The notes beneath the pieces were generated by a model that ran no database searches, was not told the origin of the DNA, and saw only the letters and a list, made by a program, of their open reading frames with translations. Below, one piece after another: positions 55,989 through 64,000 of a stretch of DNA of 64,000 nucleotides (the stretch's first letter is position 1; each line of letters starts with the position of its first letter). The stretch is from assembly GCF_000002425.4 (NCBI RefSeq), contig NC_037275.1, positions 2,160,587-2,224,586 of the forward strand. Direction: 5' to 3'. The DNA is from Physcomitrium patens (lineage: Eukaryota > Streptophyta > Bryopsida > Funariales > Funariaceae). The translations under genes were made by a program, and so were the position numbers.

Positions 55989-57503
55989 TCAGAATTTATC
56001 CTCTACGTATTTGTCCAGTTCGTCTTCGTCACCTTCATTATCCAAATCACTTTTATCTTCTTGCTGCAGAATCTCTATACCTTCATTAAGGTCTTCCATA
56101 TTCATCTCTGCGTGTCTTCGTTTAAATATTTTTACTCGCTTCTCTGCAATTGGTATTTTCAATTTTGTACCATCTAACTCCCGTAACAAGTAAGTCGCAT
56201 TATCATGAACTGTTGTTACCACATATGGTCCAAACCAACGTTTTGAAAATTTTTGCAAAATGCTATGTTGATTATCTAGACTATTGTCATAAACAAGTAC
56301 CCAGTCACCTTCCTCGATTGCTTTTGGTCTCAATCGATGTTGCTTATCGAATCGCGCCTTGTTTTGTAACCTAGCTCTTTTTAACCTTTCCAATGCTATC
56401 TGGACATCTTCCGTTCATTGCTCCAATTGTCGAATCCTAATAGCCAGAAGTTCTTCTCTTCTCAATCCATCTTCCCATGGTAGCATACTCCAAGTAAGTA
56501 CCTTTTCTTTAATCGGCATAATTAGTTTTTGACCTGTCATAAGTTCTACTAGCATATATCCTGTCACCGAGCTATGTGTTGTTTGATCAGCCCATAATGC
56601 AAATGACAAAAGTCGTGGCCACTCTTTAACTTTCCCATTACAAGCTTTAACTAATGTTTTCACAATCAGTGGGTGACCGCGTTCGCTTTTTGTATTCCCT
56701 TCCGGATTATAAGCAGTAGTCAGTGATAGTTTAACTCCACATTTTTCAAAGAACTTACGAGCTTCTTGTGCATTTAATTCTCCACGATCTGCAGTGATTT
56801 TTCCTACGCACCCGTAACGGCAAATGACATCTTCAAGCAAAAACCTACAAATCCCCTCTGTAGATTTTGTCCTCAATGCTCTTCCTTCTACTTGATTTGA
56901 TAAATCTTCACGAGCTAAAATCAAATATCTCATCTGCCATAATCCAACCGGCATAATAACCAAATCAATAACCCATTTAAAATGAATAGCCAGAGGATAC
57001 GTAGGATGAAGACCATCTCGATGTCGGATATTAGAATACGATTCACAGATTTCATATGACTCTACAAATGAGAGCACATTTCAATACATATTTTTCCACC
57101 AATATCGTTCCTTCAGTTTAGCAAAAGTAGCCCAGATTCCTCTATGCCCTGCCCATAAACTAACATGAAACTTCTTAAATAATTTTAGTTTTTCTTCCCT
57201 TTTGCATATCATTCGAAGTGGCATCCCAATTCCTTTCTTCGGTCTCTTCCATAAGAACCCATCTCGAAATAAAAATCCATATGCTTTTTTTCTTATTTGT
57301 TTGAATTTTTCTGTAGGCCAATTCCCCTGCTTCGTCAAGGTATTCAAATAATGACCAATATCCCATAATTTTCCTTCATAACATTCTTCAAGAAATAGCT
57401 TGTCTTCTCTGTTGAGATTTGATATTGAATAGAATTTTAATCTGACGTCATCAATGTCTTCAACCATTTCGTCCTCCCTCTCGTATCTTGCTCGAGATAG
57501 CAT
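55989..57503 (-). pseudogene. RNase H end, integrase and GPY-type tail of E5
   Basis: Three runs in one frame. 57503-57081: MLSRARYE end of RNase H, then the His pair HVSLWAGHRGIWATF and ERYWWKNMY. 57077-56415: SYEICESYSNIR (first zinc Cys changed to Tyr), core with Asp at residue 38 (WVIDLV), Asp 97 (ITADRGEL) and Glu 132 (KSERGH), i.e. the D,D-35-E spacing. 56393-55989: ARLQNKARFDKQH, WFGPYVVTT tail and acidic end. Single stops separate the runs, with no frameshift. Integrase would insert the cDNA with the 4-bp staggered cut inferred for this family. Confidence 0.85.
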
Positions 57504-57563
57504 GTCTGCTACTAAATTGTCCTTCCCAGTAATATGCTTAAATTCTGGATTTAGTGATTTAAT

Positions 57564-59369
57564 TTAAGCAATCCATCTCAACATTGCAATATCTGGCGTT
57601 GAACAGTTAATAATCATTCCAAGCAATGGTAAGCAATCTGTTTCAATTACTACTACTGCCCCAATCAAATAGTCCTTTTCAGCTTTCATAGCCGAAACGA
57701 CTCCCCAAAGTTCTCTTTTGACTTCCGAATATGCACGCTGACGAATACTTAAAACTTTAGTCCCAAATCGAATTACAAATCTACTCCGATTTGAATCATC
57801 TTGACCCACAGCCCATCCAATGGCAATTGGACTAGCGTCCACAGTAAGAATCACTGGTCTATTGCACTTATAATCAACCTTCCTCAATATTGGAGGTGAC
57901 ATCAATAACTTCTTCAATCTTTGCATTGCCTGAATATGCCTTTCTTCCCATTTAAATCGGTAACCCTTGCGTAACAGTTCATATAATGGATCCGCTATAT
58001 GAGCAAAATGGGGGATCCAGATTCGATAAAATACACATGTACCCAAAAACCTACAAACCTCTGTTAAAGAATCACAATCCTCTTTCATCCTTCCAATTGC
58101 ATCAACTTTAGTCGGATCTGGTTTTCTTCCGTAAGATCCACATAAATGTCCAACAATCACAACTTCTCGTACCCCAAATACGGACTTCATATCCGATAAT
58201 GTAAGATGAACTTCTCCAAGCCGAGTTGAAATCTTTTCACAATCTTGTATATGATCAACAACATATCTACGACACCCCCTCGTATCTAAAGTTTCATCCT
58301 TGTCTCCTTCTCTGCACCCTTTTATAGAAACATCATCCAGAAAAGGCATAGTCTTTTCTGGAATAAAATCTCTCAATACCTTATTCATCCCATTCATCAT
58401 ATGCGCAACTGAGTTGGTCGCGCCTTGAGGAAGAGTGCACATTCTAACCAATCGAAGCAGTGTCCTCTTCGTTGTCATATCTCTACTTCCTTCGACAAGT
58501 TGAAATTGATCATAACCTGAATACAAATCACCCATTGAATAGATCGCCCTTCCAGTAAATGCCTCAGCAAATTCATCCACAATAGGTCCAATTCTTGCAT
58601 TTTCGACAGTTATTGCATTCACCGGTTGCATATCTTGAATAAACCGTAGTGACCCATTCTTCTTAGGTACCGTAAACCATCGACTAGAATACGGCGCAAA
58701 TGAAGGTTTCAATATTTTCATCTTTATCTTTTCTTTTAATAGTTCCACCAATTTAGGTAAATGTGCCCTCGGTACTGGAATCGGTCTTAGATTCCAAGGT
58801 ACATGCGGTACAGTGAAGATAACCATAGGTGTTATAATATTTGGATCCACACACCCAATTTCATGAGATTCGAAGGCAAATGATCTACCTTGTTTAGCCA
58901 ACATCTTTTTGAAGCAAGTAATTTCCTCTGGTAATAAAGAACCATCAGAACCAATCTTCAATTCTTCAAAAGTTTCTTTAGTAAACTGATGTCCAATACT
59001 CATTGGATCTCTTAAACTTGCTTCTTTTGATGCTTCTCCCATTTGTTCCTTAGAATCTTCTGGTAATGGTCCGACAACATGCTTTATCTTCTTATCTGCC
59101 GTTTTATATCTCGTCTCTACAGTGACTTCTGGTGCTTGAAAAGATTCAAGTATGGTATAAATCTCTCTTGAATGAATCTCAACAATCTTATCATTATCCC
59201 CCAATCCAATAGATGTAATCAATTCCAATGAATCTTCTAGTCCATTTTCTTCATAAACACCCAAAATCCTCTCATCATCTTCCAATGTACCTATCTTGCG
59301 TAATTGTCCTTCAATATTATATAATCTTTTTCTTTCTTTTCTTTTAAAATCATCAACTTTCTTATACAT
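57564..59369 (-). CDS. RT-RNase H polyprotein segment of E5, 601 codons open
   Basis: Longest open reading frame in the window. RT: SSRWFTVPKKNGSLRFIQDM (residues 228-247), SMGDLYSGYDQFQL (first catalytic Asp 281), CTLPQGATNS (311-320) and FLDDVSIKG (343-351) with two catalytic Asp; Phe replaces Tyr of YxDD. Connection LGTCVFYRIWIPHFAHIADPL. RNase H: TVDASPIAIGWAVG (Asp 511), EVKRELWGVVSA (Glu 549/553) and IETDCLPL (Asp 578). It ends at one nonsense codon (Tyr to TAA) before the RNase H tail at 57503. The given start is an internal ATG; the open Pol frame begins upstream, after the Gag-Pro stop near 59480. Confidence 0.9.
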   Translation of the reverse strand: MYKKVDDFKRKERKRLYNIEGQLRKIGTLEDDERILGVYEENGLEDSLELITSIGLGDNDKIVEIHSREIYTILESFQAPEVTVETRYKTADKKIKHVVGPLPEDSKEQMGEASKEASLRDPMSIGHQFTKETFEELKIGSDGSLLPEEITCFKKMLAKQGRSFAFESHEIGCVDPNIITPMVIFTVPHVPWNLRPIPVPRAHLPKLVELLKEKIKMKILKPSFAPYSSRWFTVPKKNGSLRFIQDMQPVNAITVENARIGPIVDEFAEAFTGRAIYSMGDLYSGYDQFQLVEGSRDMTTKRTLLRLVRMCTLPQGATNSVAHMMNGMNKVLRDFIPEKTMPFLDDVSIKGCREGDKDETLDTRGCRRYVVDHIQDCEKISTRLGEVHLTLSDMKSVFGVREVVIVGHLCGSYGRKPDPTKVDAIGRMKEDCDSLTEVCRFLGTCVFYRIWIPHFAHIADPLYELLRKGYRFKWEERHIQAMQRLKKLLMSPPILRKVDYKCNRPVILTVDASPIAIGWAVGQDDSNRSRFVIRFGTKVLSIRQRAYSEVKRELWGVVSAMKAEKDYLIGAVVVIETDCLPLLGMIINCSTPDIAMLRWIA

Positions 59370-59469
59370 AATATTTCCATTCTCGTATATACCAATAAAA
59401 CTCGCATCAAAGGCACCTTCATCTCGCGAGAGTACCTCCTCTTTTGTACCTCCATAATCTCGCTTTATA

Positions 59470-59500
59470 GTGGTACCTCCCCAAAATCCTTAAATCCTTC
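59470..59500 (-). other. Gag-Pro/Pol register change in E5
   Basis: On the minus strand the gag frame reaches GEVPL-stop here, and the Pol frame is -1 to it. The run TTTTGGGG is conserved. Same position and same shift as in E1 (32535-32561) and E4. Confidence 0.5.
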
Positions 59501-59536
59501 AACAATCTTTGGCAATGGTTTCTCCCTCAACCTAAC

Positions 59537-60748
59537 TCAATTCCGTTCATGGTTAGGAAGTACTGTTAGAAATTGTATAGCTTTCCTCCCATCTTCGCTC
59601 CGTACCCTGGCATAAGCAGAACCATCGTCAAGTACTTTTGTTTCCATCCGTGTTGCCATAATATAAGGTTGTCCTAAAATCAACGGATGAGACGTTGTAT
59701 CTTGAACGAAGAAATGTTGCTCCGTCGCAACATCTCCAATCCGAATTTTGACATCTGGACAAGCTCTATATAATTCTCCCCGTGTGTTATTAGCTGCTCG
59801 TATTGCCCATCCATGTTCCATATCAATTGGCCATTTTTGCTTCTTATAAAGATCTTTAGACATGAGATTTATTTCAGAACCATGGTCGACCATGGCAATT
59901 ATTGGTTCTTCTATATCTCCTACCTTCACCAATACCTCAGTAGTTGCCCTTGCCCAATGCTTCCGAGTATAATGGCTCAAAGTTCCCATTTCCTTGTCAC
60001 TAGAATCTTCGAAACTTACTCGTTGATTATACCCATTCTTTTCATTTGTTGGTTGCTTGTAACCAATATCAACCTCTTCTTCATCTTTATATATTCTTGC
60101 ATCCATAGCATGACTCATTCCAGTTTCGCTCATTAATTGCCTCTTTCGCTTAATGCTGTCAATGATAACATCATGAAACTCCTTCTTTGTAATTCCCAAG
60201 ACTTCTTTCAATGTGGATTCGACTTTAGCGTTTAGTATACGTTCTTCCAACACCCCTTTCAAATTTGTGGCCGCTTCAATGTCAGAAAGTAGCTTATAAG
60301 CAATTGATTTGCCCTTATCTTTTGTCTCCGTTGTTTTTTCTCCAAATGATGCTGAGGTATCCTTTACAGGCAATTCTTGTGAAGCTGCCTCACGAGCCTT
60401 GTCTCCTCGAGTTTGCCTCTTAGAAGAATTTCCTTCTCTAGTATCATCAAAATTTCCTCGTCTTTTTTCTTCTATCAAAGCTTCATGTTGGCTCTTAGCA
60501 ATATATGCATGAACTGAAAGAGACTCAACAAGATCCTCCCAACTTATTGCACTTTGTATTATAGCTGCAGTCTTCAATAACACTTCTCGAGGTAATTTCC
60601 CTTCTTGCATTGTAGAAATGGCAAAAGCCCAAAACTCACTAGTTTCCATACTTCCACGAAGGTCATCATCTACTCTAGCACCATAACTTGCACTTTCTCG
60701 TGCTATTTTTTCATGCTCTCTTAAGTAATCTTGAACCAATGCTCTCAT
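59537..60748 (-). CDS. Gag C-terminal spacer and protease of E5, 403 codons
   Basis: In frame with gag (60748 is 363 codons after the gag ATG). Residues 1-270 are a charged spacer (RQTRGDKAREAASQ, KDKGKSIAYKLLSDIEAA) whose function I do not recognise. The protease begins near residue 280: IIAMVDHGSEINLMS with catalytic Asp 288 in Asp-His-Gly, and LILGQPYIMAT downstream. A private stop truncates it at NHERN, 16 codons before the family's usual GEVPL-stop. It would cleave Gag-Pol. Confidence 0.8.
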   Translation of the reverse strand: MRALVQDYLREHEKIARESASYGARVDDDLRGSMETSEFWAFAISTMQEGKLPREVLLKTAAIIQSAISWEDLVESLSVHAYIAKSQHEALIEEKRRGNFDDTREGNSSKRQTRGDKAREAASQELPVKDTSASFGEKTTETKDKGKSIAYKLLSDIEAATNLKGVLEERILNAKVESTLKEVLGITKKEFHDVIIDSIKRKRQLMSETGMSHAMDARIYKDEEEVDIGYKQPTNEKNGYNQRVSFEDSSDKEMGTLSHYTRKHWARATTEVLVKVGDIEEPIIAMVDHGSEINLMSKDLYKKQKWPIDMEHGWAIRAANNTRGELYRACPDVKIRIGDVATEQHFFVQDTTSHPLILGQPYIMATRMETKVLDDGSAYARVRSEDGRKAIQFLTVLPNHERN

Positions 60749-60976
60749 TCCTTCCTTGCCAAAATTGGTTTGAAAAAGATCCTCTCTATCTTTTAATGCT
60801 ATCTTTCCATCTTTCTAGCAAATAATTCCTTGCCGTATCATATTATTAAATTCATTGCTATCTTTTCTAGTGTGTGAAGCGTCATCACACCAAATGCATC
60901 TTTGTACATATCCTTATTTTGAAACATTCTTTGAATTGTTTATAGAAGTATTCTCTTCAAGTCTTGCCAATTTGAT
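60749..60976 (-). pseudogene. Zinc-knuckle segment of E5
   Basis: Lies after the shared Gag stop, in the gag frame. It encodes IKLARLEENTS, one extra stop (TAA for CAA near 60922), then CIWCDDASHTRKDS at 60898-60857, where the last knuckle Cys has become Ser, and one TAG (Trp codon in E1). The knuckle would bind RNA. Confidence 0.75.
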
Positions 60977-61837
60977 TTAAAGATCTCGCATTCCTCGTAT
61001 AATTTCTTCCATACCCATATCTGCTTTCTTTGACAAGGATGTCGAAGGTTGAACAGTAGGTATTGTTGGTGGTGTTGTACGTATTGGAGCTTTGGGTGCT
61101 TGTACTGTTTTCGGAATATTGCTCCTATCCTTCCTCCTTTCTTTTTTTGTAAGCAACCCCACCGCATCTTCAACGTTCTTCCACTTCGTTGTCAATCCTT
61201 CATCTTCTTCTTTGTCTTCAAGAAGGGGTTCTAATTTCTCTTGCAATTGTCCATCAGCAGCTTGAAGAAATAGATCAACTTTGTTCGGCTCCAATGTCAT
61301 TTTTTCTACCTTCGATAATTGAGAGTACTGCCTCTCAAATTCCTTTAGTAGCTCTGTTGCTTGCAAATTCTTATTGGGCCATTCAATCCATCCCAGAAAC
61401 AGCTTCTTAGTAATGCGATCAGCATCTTCCAAGAAATATTCGTCTTTCAATGCATGTAAAAAATCCTCCCATGAATTCCCATAATGATCCGTAATTGATG
61501 TAATGTGGTCTCTTATCTCGTGTATCGTGGCAAGTCCAATTAGTGCAACCATTTTCTTCTCAGAAACCCGATTTAATTCCATTTCACGAACATAACATCT
61601 TAAATACCTTGAAATATTCCTCCCATCAAATTGATCAATTTTATTGACCACTGCTTGCAATGCTTTGGTTGCCAAAGCTTCCTTTCGATCATTGCTTTGT
61701 TGTTGCTGCGTTGACAATGAGAAGGCTTGAAACAAACTAGCAATAGACGGATCCATGTACATACCTTGTCCTTTAGAAGACTCCCCACCAGAAACTCCTC
61801 CCAAAAATCCTTCAAAATTTTTATTTTCGTTTTCCAT
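60977..61837 (-). CDS. Gag of E5, 286 residues, intact
   Basis: Begins MENENKNFEGFLGGVSGGES, the start used by all family copies. Gln-run (TQQQQ) near residue 45, helical capsid-like region residues 60-190 (NISRYLRCYVREMEL, WEDFLHALKDEYF, LLKEFERQYSQL), charged linker (LEDKEEDEGLTTKWKN, KKERRKDRSN), then Pro/Thr-rich tail and GMRDL-stop. It has no zinc knuckle of its own; the knuckle lies in frame after the stop. Gag would form the cytoplasmic particle. Confidence 0.85.
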   Translation of the reverse strand: MENENKNFEGFLGGVSGGESSKGQGMYMDPSIASLFQAFSLSTQQQQSNDRKEALATKALQAVVNKIDQFDGRNISRYLRCYVREMELNRVSEKKMVALIGLATIHEIRDHITSITDHYGNSWEDFLHALKDEYFLEDADRITKKLFLGWIEWPNKNLQATELLKEFERQYSQLSKVEKMTLEPNKVDLFLQAADGQLQEKLEPLLEDKEEDEGLTTKWKNVEDAVGLLTKKERRKDRSNIPKTVQAPKAPIRTTPPTIPTVQPSTSLSKKADMGMEEIIRGMRDL

Positions 61838-61888
61838 AAAAATAAAGATAAAATCAACCGAAATCCAATACCTTCTACCTCAAGCTTT

Positions 61889-61904
61889 CACGTCGGGTTC
61901 ACCA
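61889..61904 (-). promoter_or_regulatory. Primer-binding site of E5, exact tRNA-Trp complement
   Basis: The plus strand reads CACGTCGGGTTCACCA, which is the tRNA-Trp 3' end CACGTCGGGTTCA with CCA added, four bases from the LTR. Confidence 0.85.
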
Positions 61905-61908
61905 CTTA

Positions 61909-63239
61909 TGTCGTATTACATGCTTTCCTGCTCGAGAACGCGTCGGGCGTCTGGCTGTAGAAAATAGTATGGAGATTCGCTGATAGTCAAGTAGTCTATC
62001 AGTTTTGACTGCTGGAATATAAACGACTGCAATAATGTACCGTAAATCTATACAGATGCTCTTTGACTGCTTGTCGAAGTCCTTTTTGCCCCAGCCGGTA
62101 GGTCTCTAGACGTTACAGAGAATCCCGAACAACCCAAACTGTTAATCTTCAATACCGCTTTGTACTTACGATCTTGTATCCACTGACTGTCTTATTAGAT
62201 TAACCCAATAAATTTCATTCACTCCGCATACTCAATCCTATAGACGCTTTTTTAATCCTTCAATCACAGATGTAACTCGATTTCATAAAACAGTCAAGAG
62301 TATTCAAACCCACTTCATTAAAAATCCCGATTCACCATTACAACACTGACTTCAGCAGCGATTGCCTCAGTCTTCCCAAAACTCTACGAAGAAGAAAAAT
62401 CCGAATTCCCTGTCTTTCCTTCCCCGACCCGAAGCATGAAGCTCCTCCCTCTAATCCCTCTTTGATCTTCAGAAACCTCCAATGAAAACCGAACTAGTAA
62501 CCTAGCAAAAGCTTGAAAACTAGCTCCCCCCGATTCCCCGAGAAAAAAAAACCCCCTTTTCAAAACTATATCCCCCCTAACCTTATCCTCTGAATTTCTT
62601 CAATCTTCCGTCTTAGATCCAGAATTGGCTCCCACCGTCAAGCTTGGATCCGAAATTGGCTCTCGCCGTCAGAGCTTTCTCCTCCGTTTTTATGTTTAAG
62701 AAATCCATTTACCGAAAACAACGTTCCCTGAAACGGCAGAGAGAACAGGACAGCCTGAAACAGAATCGAACCCCGTAATCGGGACCACATTGAGTCGCCT
62801 GACCAAATCAGGTCTCATATTGGATAAGATGCCCGTAGTAACCTGGATGTTCCCGTAATTGGATCAAATTGGTCCTCGCGTCAGATTGGCTAAGACCCGT
62901 AGTAAGACCTAGATTTCCCGTAATTAAACTGCACTGGGTTGACCGGCCAATTCAGGTCTCATATTGGATAAGAGGATCGGATTGGATTCTCGAAATTGGA
63001 TCCAATTGGCTCTTCGAACCCGTCGTGTGAATTGGCCCTTCTCTTCTTGCTGACTCCTGTTATTGGAATCAAATGAAGCATTTCAGTATGCCCCAGCTGA
63101 CTGTAACGGAGCGACTGAAACTGACCACTCAGTATTTGCACTGGAGTTGGTCGATGCTCCCAATATTCGAGGTGACTGAATATTAATAAAATTCTCCTTT
63201 CTTTTTATTTTCACTGTATACTCATGTTACAACACGACA
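61909..63239 (-). repeat. 5' LTR of E5
   Basis: 1,331 bp, TGTCGTATTACATGC to GTTACAACACGACA; partner of 54596-55926. Differences from the partner are mostly C/T and G/A. Confidence 0.95.
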
Positions 63240-64000
63240 CCGTGAACTTCGACAAGCTGTGATCCTCAATTTGTCCTTCCGACTTGTTGTGAAACATCTA
63301 TCGCTAGTGTCTCTACAAGTCCTTTCAAATGCTCAAGAAGTTCTAGTTCATCCCCGCTTACAGATTGTGAGGCTATGCTGCAATCCGCACCGATGTCCCT
63401 TGGCCGCTTGCCAATATTCTTCTTATCCTTGTCGATAGGTCCCCAGTTATCATAGAAACCCTAAACAAACTCCAATTTGCCAACTCCCAAAACCTCTTTA
63501 AATTGTTGGCAGATATCCTCTATCCGTACAATCAGATTAACATAACCACGTATGCATTCAGCATACTCATCCTTCTAAACTCTGAATTTCAACTAGAGAA
63601 GTATCCTCTATTCCAACAACAATCAACAATACCAGCCTTTTCCTCTCTTACAGAAAATCCAGTTCACCAATATATCACTGATTTTTAGCAACGATTGCCT
63701 TAGTCTTCTCAAAATCCTATGAAGAAAAAAAAACCCCCCAACGCTTTGTCTTTTCGAGCGTGAAGCTAGCTCTCCGACCCTTAAAACCCTGATTTTCTCC
63801 TCCTCATTTCTTAACCTATCCTCTCCTTTAACCCTGAGAAGATCCTATTCTTCCGCCTTGGATTCTCCGAATTGAAATAGCCGACGAAGGTTTCTCCCCC
63901 TCATTTCCACCTTTAAGAGATCCTTTTACCGAAAGGACGTTCCCAAAACGCTACAAAGAATCAGAACAACCTGAAACAAAATCGAAGCCCGTAATCGGAC
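63240..64000 (-). repeat. Right piece of the E4 5' LTR ('b' subtype), running off the window
   Basis: Begins CCGTGAACTTCGACAAGCTG, aligning with GAGCTTTGACAAGCTGTAAC in solo LTR b. Later blocks (ACCGATGTCCCTTGGCCGC; AGCAACGATTGCCT; AAAGGACGTTCCCAAAACG) follow the LTR in order, reaching CCGTAATCGG at the window edge. About 0.5 kb of LTR should remain to the right. A 61-codon open run at 63503-63688 is incidental. Confidence 0.8.

Larger units (their letters stand above)
54596..63239 (-). mobile_element. Family A Ty3/gypsy element E5, complete and best preserved
   Basis: 8,644 bp on the minus strand: two LTRs of exactly 1,331 bp and 5,982 bp internal. Flanks are TCAT (left) and CCGT (right), consistent with a decayed CCGT duplication; the interrupted sequence aligns with solo LTR b across the site. 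Order: exact tRNA-Trp PBS, gag, knuckle, protease, RT-RNase H (601 uninterrupted codons), integrase, GPY tail, polypurine tract. Few nonsense codons are present, but it is not intact. LTR copies differ by about 9 transitions/transversions in the first ~190 bases. Confidence 0.92.

Noticed and set aside
56150..56374. Open runs antisense to family A integrase tails (also 35653-35877 and 41111-41293)
   Set aside because: They are mirror frames of the real integrase tail and recur only because the copies do; composition is Tyr/His-rich with no domain.
61889..61904. A tRNA-Trp gene fragment
   Set aside because: Only the 3' complement with CCA is present, placed exactly at the LTR edge; no D- or anticodon arm. 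It is a primer-binding site.
54591..63243. E5 lacking a target duplication, so made by recombination
   Set aside because: TCAT and CCGT differ only by transitions, and aligning the flanks with solo LTR b shows the site is continuous, so a decayed duplication is more likely.
63503..63688. 61-codon plus-strand run at the right edge
   Set aside because: Lies in LTR sequence of the 'b' subtype; no domain and no conservation of the frame in solo LTR b.

Overview
This window is a eukaryotic, AT-rich graveyard of LTR retrotransposons. I see no host gene, rRNA, tRNA or CRISPR array. Plant-like Ty1/copia, chromodomain Ty3/gypsy (chromovirus) and non-chromodomain Ty3/gypsy elements, heavy C-to-T/G-to-A decay and deep nesting suggest a large repeat-rich genome. 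A land plant or streptophyte relative is most likely, but the sequence does not fix the lineage.

Layout. 1-4674: decayed Ty1/copia element (C1, +). 4675-9413: AT-rich DNA with a ~187-bp tandem repeat between poly-T tracts. 9414-12800: a copia-like LTR, an unrecognised broken coding stretch between 98-bp direct repeats, and an old 'family B' LTR. 12800-16123: chromovirus G1 (-), with a heat-shock-element-like array in its LTR. 16124-16536: scraps of a family A LTR and a family B gag. 16537-22064: chromovirus G2 (+), its 3' part interrupted by G3. 22065-38058: family B Ty3/gypsy element G3 (+), split in its integrase by E1. 38059-64000: family A elements and their recombination products, lying inside G3.

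Family A is the most notable content. It is a Ty3/gypsy family whose RT and integrase signatures I associate more with fungal-type elements than with the usual plant lineages. Copies: E1 (28663-37550, +), E5 (54596-63239, -), X (split, 38059-47889), E4 (composite, 47890-54595), a solo LTR at 38750-40360, and an old LTR scrap at 16124. Shared traits are LTRs of about 1.25-1.6 kb with TGTCGT...ACGACA ends, a tRNA-Trp primer-binding site, 4-bp target duplications at ACGG/CCGT-like sites, protease in the Gag frame, RT-RNase H-integrase in the -1 frame, and an in-frame stop between Gag and the zinc knuckle in all three copies that retain the region.

Rearrangements. The two halves of X meet at the same integrase position and carry matching ACGG duplications but lie in opposite orientation. 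This is best explained by an insertion into X followed by inversion between inverted LTRs. X and E1 share a ~3.5-kb near-identical tract at a constant 12,492-bp offset, including the same nonsense codons, which suggests gene conversion or duplication (or an assembly error). Nesting gives an order: G2 is older than G3; G3 is older than E1 and X; X is older than the element in its integrase, which is older than a family B solo LTR; E5 sits in a family A LTR. Families A and B have inserted into each other.
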